A stretch of DNA of 64,000 bases from positions 22,272,464-22,336,463 of the forward strand of contig NC_054746.1 of the NCBI RefSeq assembly GCF_018143015.1. The letters are read 5' to 3'. Made by a program: the position numbers and the translations under genes. A model generated the notes under the pieces. The model saw only the letters and a list, made by a program, of their open reading frames with translations. It had not been told where the DNA came from and made no database searches. Positions 1-13,092 of this stretch are shown here, piece after piece. Source of the stretch: Lytechinus variegatus (lineage: Eukaryota; Echinodermata; Echinoidea; Temnopleuroida; Toxopneustidae). Each line of letters opens with the position of its first letter. Position 1 is the first letter of the stretch.

Positions 1-933
1 TTGTCTCTGTCCTTTTCTCATTTTTTCCTCGGGTGGGCGCTCTTATTGCCACCCCCCCCTGTACGCCAGTGATACGGAACAATATAAGGAATGAGTTATC
101 AACCTCGGGATGCCAAAATATTTCAGTGTAATACTAATAGTATTCTAGATTGACTCGTGTATACAAGCAGGGCTTCCTTTAGTTCCTTATGCGGATGTAT
201 TTGCTTTCCCCCACTCATACAGTATACGCAAATAGACAATAAGATGACTCTTTATAATGACCACGTAAAAAAAACATATCGGGCGCACAGTTCTCTATAA
301 TCATCTCGAGATGATTATAGGGAATATTCTGATTTTTTTTTAATTCCTGAAGAAAAAATGAAAATACTCCAAGATGAATGCTATGTACATTTCATAAAGT
401 GGTATGCAAATTATTACAAGTATGATTATAGTCTGAATTATCAAAAAAAGTATTCCCCCCCCATCAGATTTTAACTCACCAGAACGCGGATTCGTTGGAA
501 GTAATCTCCCTGTGTCTGCAATGCTTGAGTATTAATTATGACCACCAAACTTCTCATACTTTCAATATTTATAATCATCGAAACTAAATGATTCGGCACG
601 GTGTTCAACCGGGTACTGTGTCTTCCGATACAAAGTTCAATATCAACCCGGAATAATTATTTAACTAAAATGTGTGTTTTTATGTGCATACTGTGCAAAG
701 GAAGTAAAACAAGCGGAAACAGTAATTTACAGAATAAAATTCGTATTTTCGGTCTCGGTCCTAAACGCATAGGCCTCCTGTTACAACAATAAGGCCATAA
801 TGAGGCAAAGTAAACTGGAATGCAGGATCATAAAATGGGCGGGTTAATTTCACCACTCCTCTCTTTCCCCTATACCCCCCAACCCCCCACCCCGTCGCAA
901 AGAACAAATTACTTTTGGAAAGTAATGGCAAGA
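1..933. other. No gene seen
   Basis: AT-rich sequence with a poly-C run near 50-60 and no convincing exon, RNA gene or repeat boundary. Open frames here are short and have no recognisable composition. Confidence 0.5.
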
Positions 934-937
934 TTAA

Positions 938-1390
938 AGGGGAAGTTAACCCTGAAGAAATTATTTTGTATAAATGCCATGCATAAAAAACAATGGTGAA
1001 GATTTGAGGAAAATCCATTAATACGTATTCATTACAATTTTCAGTTTTGTTTGTTTGTGACGTCATAATACGAGCAGCTCCCCATATGTCACGTAACAGA
1101 AAAAATGCATACATTTCAATTTTTTTATTGTTAAGTATCAATGGAGTTGGGTGGATTGATTTGTCTGTTGATATAATGAAGGTACAATGAAAACCATTTT
1201 CAACTTATTGAGAAAATTAAATTTCATTGTTACTACAATATTGGGGAATCTACTCGCACATGACGTCACAAATCAAAGCATTTAAATTGTAATAACATAA
1301 TTACTTTTTTTTTAAATCATCATGGACTTTCCTTAAAAGATCACCAATATTTTTTTATAAATATTTTGTCTGCTATTCATTCTACTTTTT
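938..1390. mobile_element. TTAA-flanked inverted-repeat element, right end truncated
   Basis: The left end AGGGGAAGTTAACCC directly follows TTAA at 934-937. The two halves are complementary: the segment near 990-1020 pairs with the one near 1315-1350, and a CGTCATAA / ATGACGTCA pair lies inside. The left end matches the element at 11277-11781. The expected right terminus is missing: the sequence passes at about 1390 into the pyrimidine-tailed repeat that begins at 1398. No coding capacity. Confidence 0.6.
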
Positions 1391-1397
1391 ACAGTCA

Positions 1398-1890
1398 AAC
1401 CTGTGTTAGTGATCTCCTCTCTTTTGCTGTATAGCAGCCACCTGTCTAGAAAGGCTGCATTTTTTACTTCCCTTGGATGACCACTGTAGACAGGTTTCAC
1501 CCTATTTCTTTTTATGTTGTTTTTGTTTTTTCCTCTTTTCCAGTATCCCTTTCCCTCATCATCTCCATTTATTGCACCCTCTTCCTTGTTCTCCCTCTCT
1601 CTCTCTTTCTCTTTCTTTTTCCTATCTTTCTTTTTTCTTTCTTTCTTTTTTTTTCTCTCTCTCTTTCTTTTTTCCTTTCTTTCTTTCTTTCTTCTTCTTT
1701 CTTTCTTTCTTTCTTTCTTTCTGTCTTTCTTTCATTTCTTTCTTTCTCTCTCTTTCTTGTTTTCGAGTTTCTTTCTTTCTTCCTTCCTTTCTTTCTTTCT
1801 TGGCTTTCTTTTTACTTTCTCTTTTTTTCTTTTTTTTTCTTTCTTTTTTCTCCCTTTCCCTTTTCCCGTTATATTTTTCATCTTCCCGGA
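1398..1890 (+). repeat. Dispersed repeat with long polypyrimidine tail (copy 1)
   Basis: A head of about 190 bp contains the inverted pair CACCTGTCTA and TGTAGACAGG, followed by about 270 bp of almost pure C/T on this strand (CTTT, CTTC and CT units). The head is nearly identical to the reverse complement of about 15900-16091, so this is an inverted second copy about 14 kb away. The long open frames through the tail, rich in Ser, Phe and Leu, are artefacts of the repeat. Confidence 0.85.
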
Positions 1891-4800
1891 TAAATTCTCT
1901 TGGAGCTGCCCCCCGGGTCATAACAACTACATCAATGTACTTCCATGATGCACATGCTGGTGCTTGCCTGGTTGGAAAGAGGAAGAGGAAAAACGTAGCT
2001 TCCGGTATATACCACTTGATATCATTCAAAATAATGTGAACATAGTGCTACCAAAATAATGATCATTGACGTAACCATTATGAAGCAGGGTGGGGAGGTG
2101 GGGGGGGGGGGGCAAAGACGGAGATTATATTTCGCCAGGAATTTATGAACATTTACATTGCCAATTTTCATGAAAATCCGCTAACAGTGTGCCCACTCCT
2201 TTGAAGTTCTGTACCATGATGTAAAACAAACTAAAAAAAATCTTCCTGAGTGATCAACCCGTTCGCTTACACAATATTCTTGAGCTTTTATGAATTTCTC
2301 TTGTCCCTAAACAAACCCTTGCATAAAGTTATTGGGGCTTTGTTATTTAATTTCCACTTTTTTTTCCTTTTTTTGGGGTAACATAACATACTGATCCCTC
2401 AAAATGGCCGGAAGAGCTTCATGCCATGATTAAACCCAACATTGACATAGGCTAACATTTTTTACCCCAATTTCCTTTACCCGAACCATGCAAAGTTCGC
2501 AGCAAAATCATTATGAAATGTCTAAATTCAGCCATTAAATAAAGTCCAAAAATATCGTTTATTCTCTTGGCAACGCGAGCATACCAGAATAGGGAACTTT
2601 GTATTGATATAAATCCAGTACCCTGGATACATAACAGACAGACACAAAGGACAAAATCGCACAAATAGCAAACAATTGGATATTTCGAAGGCCTGGATCT
2701 CTCGCTTGAATAGCTTGACGTCAAAGCCTGATGTTTGTATTTTGTCGCGGTGCTGTGTATAGGGCTTTTTTATGTCTTTCGAAGTTTTGTTCTACGTCAG
2801 GGTACGTCACAATACAAATATGATAATAATTCATGTAAAATATTTGCATAAATTGTCTTCATTATATTCTTTCAGAGGGTGGTTAGAATAATCAATGACG
2901 TATGGAACGGAAGTAAAAATATTCTTATAAGGACAATAAATTTTATGTCCACCCTTTTTGGTAATAGATTCATTTATTTTGTTTGGTTGTGTTAATTTTG
3001 TTTAAAGTATTATTTCATTGTGACGTATTTCATTATTCATTGACTAATATATTTTCGAACAATGACATTCTTTACTCCGATCTGACAGAACCCATTGTTT
3101 CGTTATCTTCACTTTTGTAATGAAATAATTCTCATTATAGTTTTGTCTCTGTTGTGGTGTCTGGCATTGAGCTGCTGGAATGAATATTACTTTAAAAACA
3201 GTTTAATGAATCGATACAATAATTTGTGAGCATGTTTTGTTTTTTGCCACTGGACAAATAATCTTATATAACAACAATAATAATTCGTAATAAAATAAAC
3301 ATTTAAATTGCAGCAATAAAATGTTAAGAGCTTAAAGTCCAAGTGTGCTTTTATTGAAATAAAATGATGAGAGGTGTATTTTGTTCTTCGTCATTCAATA
3401 GCACATTCAACTGAATCAAAATTAGATTTGTTTGTTGTTAAACTATAAGAATTGCATACAGGGGTATTCTCATGATCATTATGATAGTGATGAAGTTTGC
3501 CCATGCAAGCAGGATGATCAGTTTGGGTAAGACCCTGGTAAGACTTACCTTCTTCCCATAGGTAACATCCCTTTCATTGATCAAAATGTATACCAAATAA
3601 GGATAAAAGGGTTGCGATGGGTCGATTATAGATTGGGGAACTGAGTAAAGGAAGTAGTTTTACGGTTAACTTTGAGGTTCTAAGCCATTGACGTTTTTAA
3701 CACTTCCGGTCGACACGCTCAATCCATAGAGCTATTAACATAATAGAGTAATAGCTCGATGCTCAATCCATGCAGGGCTACACATGGTCGTCGCATAGAG
3801 CTATTAACAGATAGCTCCATGGTCGTAGGCAATCATACACAGTAGAGGGGAGGGGGGCTCTTGCCCCTACTGATTTTTTAAAAAAAATCTTGCAATTGTT
3901 CCTCGATCTGTACCCAAAGTATCCTTCTATTTCAATTAAAACATTATAAAATACGCTCTGGTATCCGTTCGGTCGCTCCGCTCGATCGTCTTGAACAACC
4001 ACTAGCCCCCCCCCCCCTCGGAATGTTTGATTTGCGTGAATCCATGGGAAAATAATGATTTATGTTGGATAAGTTTGAAATAAATCAATAAAAAACTGAT
4101 TGCAGTATAAGGAAAATAAGACCGCTAAATCAATTGCAAAATGGTTTTTGCAAAAATTAATTTTGAAAGTCGTGATATTTTAAAGTTTCGCTTTATGTTG
4201 CAAACGAGAGAGTAACTTATTTATGGCGCCTATATTTCACTTGTATTTTCATTAAAATGATATTTATGAAATATTGTATCTTTTATACATTTGATGGTAA
4301 AGAAATTCTCGATTTAATCATTTTACGATCATTATGAGCCGTTATTGCTGTCATGCATTAAAAAAAAACAATTTGGATTTTTTTCTATTTGTTATATTAC
4401 ATTAAATTTCAGTCATGTTTAATCCAGATTTTATCGTATTTCTACAGCTATATGGCAGGTCGTTCGATTTATTTCATTTTTTTTAAAGAAACTTACTTGT
4501 TATTATTTTCATTTCATTTTCATGTATATCGGTAAAAAGGATGAAAGCTTGGAATTACGAATGTCTGTCTTGATTATAAAAGAAGGTTTATAAAGATTTA
4601 TTAATTTACATTTTAAAACATATTCCGAATACCTGAAAATGATCTACGCATTTTACGCCTATTATGATTGATGGTTGATAGGATATAATCATTGTTAGTG
4701 GTGAAAAATCTTTGGAATTTCCGCGTTGGAATAATAATGACAATAATTTCTTAAGGTGTATATTGAGTTATAATTACAAATAACCAGTCTTGATGTCATA

Positions 4801-5189
4801 CATGTATCCATCATATGAAGAGAAATGAAAATGAAATATAAAGAAATAAGAAATATAGAGAAAAGTAAAAGAAACTCCATCATAATAATACAGGTTTTCC
4901 ATGATTTCATTAGGGTCAACATTTTGCAGGGAACGAAATGTGTTTAAACAATAGTACACTCAACTTGAAAAACTTCCAAAATAATCATTAACGTGTCCCG
5001 AATAAAATGTGTTAAAGTAACGTTAATTCATTTAGATTGGCGCCGTTATATATAAAAAAGATAATGGAGAGGGATAAATGCCTACTCCAGATGACATTCA
5101 AGTCTAGACTAAAGTCTCCATTTTCCCTACAACGAAATTGTAAACTTTAAGAATGAGAGCCAAGATTTGCGCTGCGTGGAGCTTTATCA
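1891..5189. other. No gene seen
   Basis: AT-rich non-coding sequence. A G-run lies at about 2099-2112. The segment CATAGAGCTATTAACA occurs twice near 3726 and 3795 inside a short degenerate repeat. No exon with matched splice sites or recognisable protein was found. Confidence 0.5.
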
Positions 5190-5320
5190 GAGGGGGAGGA
5201 GAAAGGAAGACAACAACGTGAAGAGGAAGAGAAAGGAAGAGAGAAAGGGAGAGAGTGAGAAAGAAAGAAAGTGAGAGAGTGAGAAAGAAAGAAAGAAAGA
5301 AAGAAAGAAGGAGTGGGGGC
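5190..5320. repeat. GA-rich simple repeat
   Basis: Purine-only tract of GAAA, GAGA and GGAA units that stops where the element at 5320-6736 begins. Confidence 0.8.
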
Positions 5321-6736
5321 AGGCGCGTAGCCAGGGGGGGGCCCCCCCCAAAACGTCCCCAAAAAGAAAAAAAAAGAAGGGAAAAAAGAGAGGAGAAAAG
5401 GAAAAGGGAAGGGAGGAAAGGGAAGAAAGGTAGCTTTGTGTTTTTTTTTTCTTTTTATTCTTTATTTTTTTCTCAAAAGAGAAACTCCTTCACTCTTCTT
5501 GCTCTAAATTCATATATGAATTTTGCTTCCGCGCTGCGCGCGGTCAAATGACAATACTGAAGTTCTCCATTGTTCCCCCACCTTTTCTCTAACCCTGTTT
5601 TTCCACCTCAGCTATGTGCTTCTTGCCAGTAAAAGTTAAAATTGTATACATTAGGGCATGAATTTGAGTAAGGTTAGGCCGAAGTAAATATATGAAGTTT
5701 TTTTTTTTCAATTGATCGCGCAACTTCTGGTCTGGTCGGCTCCAAGCGGGTAAAATCTTTATATCAGTTTCTGCCGTCACCTCCATAAAGTAAGCTTCTC
5801 CCGCTTTTCAGGTCATTACTATAAACAACCATAATTTGGGGGCAAACAGGTTCCTAATTTTAAAAGAGGAAGGTATGGAATTCGTGTCGTATTAAATAAA
5901 AAAGTACAATATTTTTTTATCAAATTGTATTAAACTTCATGTCATTTCCCTGTATACATTCATCTCCTGTCCTGCGCCCTCAGTTTGAAATTTTGAATGA
6001 CACTTAAGTTTCTTTATATTCAAAATGAAGCGCTTCAGGATAAGTCAAAAAAATTAATCATCCTGTATTATATAGATAGATAGTTTCAATAAATCACAGA
6101 AGTTTCAACTTTATGCGCACTATTTTCTTTGTAATAAATTTCAATAATCTTAGAAAATCAATTGAATTAGAGACGATTGGGTATTAGAGATATCTACATT
6201 TGATGAAACGTCCGCCCTTTGAAATTTCAGAGTTTCATTGCTCTGTGCGGGGAGGAATATCTTCCTCTACCAATCTTCTCCTCTGTTTTGCGAGTTAAAA
6301 ATATGCACTGATGCTAAATTGTTTGTAATCAAATCTGATCTTTCCAAAGAAAGTTTCAATATATCTTTGAGAATACCCTTTTCTCGGGACCCTTTTTATG
6401 GCAAGAAAAATTGATAAAACACTTTAGCTTCCGCGCTTCGTGCGGAGTTATCATCATTTTAATTTCCTCCATTGTATACCTCTTTTGTGCGTTCACAATC
6501 ACTTTTGAAAACAAGGTTCAAAATCGCAATATAGTCAACCGAATTGGAGGTACTAGAGACAAGAGAAACGGCTCCTTTTCATTTTAATTTATGAAACACT
6601 AAAAGCTTCGCGCTTCGCGCGGGAGGGGAAACTCCCCCTCCCTGCACCCACCCCCTAGGGAGCGCGCTCTGTAAGTGTTGGCACGCTTCGCGTGCATTTA
6701 CCGCCCCCTCCAAAATGAAATCCTGGCTACGCGGTT
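5320..6736. mobile_element. Inverted-end element with CGCGTAGCCAGG termini
   Basis: CGCGTAGCCAGG at 5324-5335 is answered by CCTGGCTACGCG at 6722-6733. The flanks carry a direct repeat GAGTGGGGG (5311-5319 and 6737-6745), a plausible 8-9 bp target-site duplication, although its low complexity weakens that. Three degenerate internal blocks resemble GCTTCGCGCTTCGCGCGG (about 5525, 6424 and 6603). No transposase-like frame is present, so it would be non-autonomous. Confidence 0.65.
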
Positions 6737-8004
6737 GAGTGGGGGTGGAGAAATCACAAGCTTTGAATTCTTGGGAATTTCTCTTTTCCTAAAATCAATT
6801 TCTTTACATAAAAGCAGAACAGACCCTTTCTTTGACGTGAAAGAGAGGGGGAAATGATGTACGTTCCAAAGTAATGTTATCTCCCTAAAAACAGAAAAAT
6901 AAATAAATAAATAGACTTGAAATGTAAGAAAGGGGAGAGGGGTGTTAAGACACTATAAACTTGGTAATGAGGAGGGGTAAGATGTTATTGGTTATTCATA
7001 CTCTATTCCCATCCGTTCCTTTATTTAATCATTTCAGAATAATAGTACACTCATCATGCATCACCTGTTAAAATTCACTTTTTAATATTCATGTGTGCAT
7101 TCCTTCCTCACACACGCACACACCCGTCCACACACACCCACACCCTCACACACACGATCATTACTTTGAAATGATTATAGAGTTCATTGTGCAAACGACG
7201 CACAGTACAAACGATTATTCGTAAGGGGCAAACATCGGGTTGCGAACTGTCCATAATGTAAAAACAATAGTAAAGCGAGAAAGCGAAGCGATCAAGCTGC
7301 ATTTCTACTCTACGGTATCGTATTTTTTAGCATTACAATTAAATTTAACGATCTCAGACATAGGGTATTTTTTTTGTGGGGGGGGATTAGTTGAGGGGGT
7401 TAAAAGGCAGGGTCAGAAAAGTAATGCCGATTACCCAGAGCTGTATTTATTTGGGCTCTGTCGTATTACATTCAAAATTCAATCTAATCAGTAAAGACGC
7501 CAATCGCGTTTTCTTTAATTCAATTATTTTGCGCATGTTAATAACCCAATCATACCCACTCCGTAAAGATCTCACTTTGCCATACTGGATACAAACAATT
7601 TCTATCATGATAGAATCCGTGCCTGCGCAAATTAGTCAGTTCGTTATTTTGGATCACAAACCAACAATTTTCCGAGGGACTTCATGGTTGCTCCAATCTA
7701 AAAAACCATTCTAGGTGTCAGATTCTTGGCAAGAAAGCCGAAAAGAGATGAAGTGTAATTGACTGAACAAACTTAATAAACTTTATTCGAATGCAGGTAA
7801 TCAGACAATTGAATCACCCTTATTTCATTATAGTTGCGGATGGGGCTAGAGTCTAGCCATGTCATTACGGTAGACACAAGTTGCTATGCAACAGTTACAA
7901 TCCTATCTCTCCTTCTGTTTTTCACTGTCTTCTGACACCCCCGTTTACTCCCCCCCCCCCCCCCTCACTCTCTCTCACTCTTTCCCTCCACATTACCACC
8001 TCCA
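6737..8004. other. No gene seen; CA-rich tract inside
   Basis: Non-coding AT-rich sequence with a CA/CCA-rich stretch at 7107-7155 and a C-run at about 7950-7965. Open frames near 7240-7714 are short and match nothing I recognise. Confidence 0.5.
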
Positions 8005-9530
8005 GGCACGGCTCCAGCCTTCGCCAATAGGGGGGCCCGGAAATATTTTTCAGCCATATCTTCCCCGATCGGCCGCTCGAAGGAGTATGCTAATAGTCAC
8101 TTCTTAGCTTTATTCTTATAAACATAATATATAATCTCATTATCCTTATTTGAATAGTGCGAGCGCGAATCGCGAGCTAATATATTTTCATTTTATGTAT
8201 GTTGTCCTAAAAATTTGAACATCCTGGTCAATTTTGTGATCCTGAACAAGATATTTTGTATGCAACGAAATAATAACTGCGAGCGCGAAGTGCGAAAAGA
8301 AATTTTCAATATACGTATTGAACTAATCGAAAACGTAGGTATGTCTATTAATGGACTGCGTGCAGTTAGCCATGACGACGTTACATATTTCAACAATAAA
8401 ATAATGCCAGTGCGAAGCGCGAGCTGAAATTTTTTTACATTTCGATACTAAAGAATAGAAATTCTAAGCAGTTTTTGTAATCGTGAACAGGATGAGTATA
8501 TAACTAAACAATGGATGCGAGCGCAAGCGAAAATATTCAAGATTTAGACACTCTTTTCATGTTTTGTAAATCATGGAAAGGATGAGTAATTGGAGATCTT
8601 CCTATATTGATAACGCGAGCAGAATTTTTTTTATATTCCAATCTGGAACTGGATGTTTTAGTATAGAACAAGCAGCTTATCTGAATAAACATGCGCGTGT
8701 GTTTCAATTTCAATCAATAAAGCGAGCGCGAATCGCGAGCTTAAAATATTTGATTTTCCGATCTAAAAAGGGTCAATATAATATTTAAGCTCTATATTTC
8801 AAGCACTTTGTAGGAAAATTGTGAGGTGGATATGGATCGCACTTAATAAAGAGCTGATAATATTCATGATTATTACTTTCAGTTTTGACATAAGAATGGG
8901 ACATTCTAAGGACATCATATGAACATGATGACTATCTTCCTGTTCCTCTTCCTAAGCGCAAGATGAAACTGAACGATATTCCATTCTGAATAAATGGAAA
9001 ATTTGATTATTAGATTAATACGGTATCTTATTCATTAATCTAATAAGCCACATGAGAGAAAACTGGACATTTCAAGCACTTTTGTAATAATGAATAGGAT
9101 GCATTATTCAATCATTATTCAATATATTTTTAACAATTTTTTATTGCGAGCGCAATTTTTGATAAACTGTCATGAATTTATATTGAGATAATATATCTCG
9201 TCAATCAAATTGCGAGCGTTGTGTGCTAGCTAATACGTTTTGATTATCAGACCTAAAAGGGATATTTTGATAACTTTATGGAATACACGATAATAAAAAT
9301 TACCTGATAAATCAAATATTGATATTTAGCAGTTCAGACCTCAAAGCTGTCATTTTTACAGAGCACTCTTTAAAAATAATTTGTAAAGCAAACAAAGTAT
9401 TGAACATTTAGTTTCTGAGCTGAAATATGTTTTGTATATTTATCTCAAAACTTGATATTTTAAGCTCCATACTGAACAAGATATATAAAATCGCCTAAGA
9501 GACATTGCGAGCGCGAAGCGCGAGCAAAAT
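8005..9530. repeat. Degenerate tandem repeat with GCGAGCGCGAAGCGCGAGC core (block 1)
   Basis: The palindrome-like core or its decayed forms occurs at about 8159, 8279, 8412, 8517, 8722, 9145, 9212 and 9507, with about 100-130 bp between the closer copies and AT-rich spacers often containing ATTTC, GATCTG and ATATTTTG. A GC-rich segment at 8005-8085 (GGCTCCAGCC, then a G-run) may be its left boundary; I saw no matching right end. The same core recurs at 38795-39253. Confidence 0.7.
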
Positions 9531-11272
9531 AATTTGTATTGTGACATGAAAGATTATTATTATTCCCCCCTCATCTTTTTTCTAATTCTTTTTCTTATCT
9601 TATACTCTCTTTATTTTTCTCCTCTCACTTACCAATTTGATAAAAATAGAGAGAAATTACTGGAAAAGTAAATATCAGGGAAGGCGTATAATACTCACGG
9701 TTATTCGAATATATTTTTACGGTATTGAGTTGATTTTTACACGATTATGATACATAAATGCAGATTAGTAGATTCGGGAATCAAAAAAGTCAAATCGGCC
9801 AGGCTTCGATGATAATTAAAATAATTTTTAAAAATTATAAAATGTTTACCCCTAATAAACAAATAAATAATCAACAAACGAACATACAAGTAGATATATA
9901 GATAGATAGATGAATATTTAATTGATAACGTAATGTTTCAAGTTTTTAATAAGCCTAAAATGTAATCTTACTGAAACTGTCGTGATATCATGCAGGATGG
10001 AATTTTACTCTGAAACTGAAAAGGTCTCTATAGTCTAAAGTGTTAATTGATGCTGAAAACACGAGACGCGTCCATTCCCATGATCACATAGAATACCGTC
10101 TCGTCTATTCATGATTTATAGTAAGGTTGTAAATAGTCTGAAAATATATAAATATTGTTAACGTAATAAAAAATTTTGTAAACCTTTTTATCATGATTGT
10201 GAGAGTATTTAAATAACAGTTATTATTTCGGAAATGTTAAAAAGTGCTGGGTTAAGGGTGAGATTATGGTTATACACATGAGGCAATGATATTCACATCC
10301 ATACGTCATGATACAAAATACATCATTATCGATGATAAAATTTCCATTGTTGAATAATCACACAATCGGGCCTGATATAATTTTTGTAGTTTAGAACATG
10401 ACGTAGAAAAGTGAGGAGGGGGGGGGGGGGCAGTGCTTATCTGATCTAACACCCTGCATTATTTACACAATGATATTACGCCTCAGCGCAACACAATTGT
10501 AAATGGTCCAAAGTTCGCTCTCGTTTTGACTTCGTTAGTCGTTGAAACGAAACCGCATCGCAAAACGAAAACGAACACGAGACTCTTTACATGACCCTAT
10601 ACTTCTTTTTCTTTTATTGTATGATAGAATGAATTTACAACACGGAATTATGCTTACGCCGGTTTTGCAGGTGAAGTGCACCCCTCCCCCGGTCGAAAAA
10701 ATTATTGTCAAAACCTACTCATTTAGCGATTTTGGGGGAAGAATCTTTAGAGGGGTACACATGAGGAAATATGGCTTCAACTTTGAGCCTCGTCTACCAC
10801 AAGGATGTCTAATGAGTGTAATATATGCTTTTTTTCATTTAAGGTGCAAAATTAGATGCTACCAGAGTTTCATTTAGGGTGCAAAAATTATGAGGTGTGC
10901 ATGCACTGCATGGCTAACACTAATAAAATCAGGATTTCAACAGATATAGATCAACGGATGGAAAATAAGACATTTTCAAGTTTTTCATTGTTTCGGTGCA
11001 GAGTTCAATGAGAGAGATGATAATGTCTTCGTACTCATTCTTTTGTATTTTACTTATATAAAATCATTTTCATTCAAAGTTTTTGCCCTAAGAATTCAAA
11101 AACATGATTTGACATTGATTTACTGAGTAAGATAATTTTTTGCTGTAAGTCTAATTTTGTAACTAACCGTAATCATTATTGGTAAATAATGTTTTACACA
11201 TTATGCATTAATTTTGTCCATAAAGGAAAGCGTTTCTTCCTTGTGCAATGTTTGACAACCTCATTTTTTCCT
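9531..11272. other. No gene seen
   Basis: AT-rich non-coding sequence. A short GATA run lies at 9899-9912 and a G-run at about 10417-10430. The region 10660-10890 has C-rich and repeated 'AGGTGCAAAAT / AGGGTGCAAAAA' wording that looks like an old repeat. Confidence 0.5.
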
Positions 11273-11276
11273 TTAA

Positions 11277-11781
11277 AAGGGAAGTTCATCCTGACCAAAA
11301 AAAAAGTGTATTGTAAAAATAACAGAAAAAAATAAATATTGCCGAAGGTTTGAGAAAAATCCATCAAGGAATAAAAAAGCTATACGAATTTTAATCATTT
11401 GATTTGTGACGTCATAATATAAGCGCAGCTTTCCTACATATCGTATGGTAGGCAATATTATAAAATGTTATTTTCTCAGAAAATTATGAATAGTTCTTAC
11501 TGTGCCTTCAGTATATCAATAGACAATTCATTCCACATCAACTAAAAGGAAAAATAAAAATAAGTCCTCACGAACCATTAAAATATTGAAGTTAATGCAT
11601 TTAAAATTACATAACATAATAGGAGCAGTTGCTCGTTTATGACGTCAAAAATCCAAAATTAGAAATTCTAATAGCTTCCTTAATCTTTAATGGATTTTCC
11701 TCAAACCTTCACGAATATTTCTTTATCATTTTTTTTTCTGTTATTAAATTACAACAAAATTTTCTTCAGCGAACTTCCCCT
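11277..11781. mobile_element. TTAA-flanked inverted-repeat element, complete
   Basis: It lies between TTAA at 11273-11276 and TTAA at 11782-11785. The ends AAGGGAAGTTC and GAACTTCCCCT are complementary. The arms carry matching inner blocks, including TGACGTCATAA and TTATGACGTCA-like segments, so it can fold as a long hairpin. About 505 bp with no coding capacity. Of known groups, piggyBac and Kolobok transposons target TTAA; assignment to either is inference. Confidence 0.75.
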
Positions 11782-12085
11782 TTAAGATTACAGTAGTAAT
11801 TTGTGTCAATCGAAATTCATTCTGTGAGCTTGAAGGTGCGAAATGCCGAAACAAAATTGTTGTTTTTTCTTTAATTCGAGAAAATCTTAAAAACACCGAT
11901 TCAAATCTCAAAATGAATACCCAGCTTGGCTTAATCATTTAATATATAGGCTTGCAAATGCCAAAGATCGTGGATGATTTATTTTTTCATTTTGTTTGAA
12001 TTAACCTTACGAATATTTTGATGTATGATAAGCTGGAATATGATATGATATGATATAAATATGATTGAAATCAACCAAAAGCAAA

Positions 12086-12323
12086 CACTGCAAAAACACC
12101 GGTGTTGATTTAACACCTACCCGGAATCTATTATATGTCCACACCAGAGAAGTATTAAACAACACCAGTTTAGTTTTGGTCTAACGCCAGATAGGAGTTT
12201 ATACAACACCAATTAGTATTAAACACCATCGGTTTGATTCCAAACTGGTGGTGTATCAACACTTCTCTGGTGTGAACATAGATTCCGGGCTGGTGTTAAA
12301 TCAACACCCGAGTTTTTGCAGTG
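12086..12323. mobile_element. Foldback element with CACTGCAAAAAC ends
   Basis: CACTGCAAAAAC at the left is matched by its complement GTTTTTGCAGTG at the right (one mismatch), and the arms stay complementary for about 90 bp (TGATTTAACACC, CCCGGAATCTAT, CACCAGAGAAGT). At 238 bp it is a typical miniature inverted-repeat element. I see no clear target-site duplication, so the superfamily is unknown. Confidence 0.8.
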
Positions 12324-12857
12324 AAGTCATACAGTCTGACTTGATAGACTAGACGATCGCGATCGGAGGGGTGGATATAGTAAATAATAACGCACCGAAC
12401 TAGTTTAAACCAGGCAGAGAACCAATCAAAGAAAGTGGAGAGAAAAGTGACTGGTATCAACTGGTGTTTCGATATTCATAAAATATTGCGTAAGCATGGA
12501 CCATGGCGTAAGTGTGAGACATTTCTCGTTTTATGGGTGATGATGCTATATTGTTATAGCACGTCGTTGAGAAATATTGCCAATAATTACATCAAAAGAA
12601 AACAAAATACCGAAGTGATGATTCGGAAGTATTAATTTCATAATTATTCACAACATCGGAATTTACAATGATATTAGTTCACTTGGTTGTCGTTGTTGTT
12701 TGCCATAATCCAATACCATCTAGTTTTTTTTACTGATTCCTATGCTAAAAATTCCCTCACGTTTTGCCATTTCATTTTTATTTCGTTACGTTCGTTTTCT
12801 CATTATAGGCCGATGCATTTAATTCCACATGCATGCATCCATTTACCTTAACCTCTA
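12324..12857. other. No gene seen
   Basis: Unique-looking AT-rich sequence without a supported exon. Confidence 0.45.
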
Positions 12858-12951
12858 TCTGTCTATCTATCTGTCTGTCTATCTATCTATCTATCCATCC
12901 ATCCATCCACCCACCCACCCACCCATCCATCCATCCATCCATCCATCTATC
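12858..12951. repeat. CTAT / CCAT / CCAC tetranucleotide microsatellite
   Basis: Tetranucleotide array that shifts from CTAT/CTGT through CCAT to CCAC and back to CCAT and CTAT, so it is a compound, interrupted tract. Confidence 0.95.
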
Positions 12952-13092
12952 TCCTGCAGTGGTGTGATATTGTTTCCATCTAATTATATTTTATTAGTTC
13001 TTATTTAATTTATTCGAATCAGTTTTTTCATATTGTATCATTTAATTTATTTCACAAAGTTTTTTTATATTACTCATTTCTTTTTTATACGG

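Noticed and set aside
1473..2039. 188-codon Ser/Phe/Leu-rich frame and its overlaps
   Set aside because: It runs through a polypyrimidine tail; the inverted copy at 15549-16031 gives similar frames with different tails.
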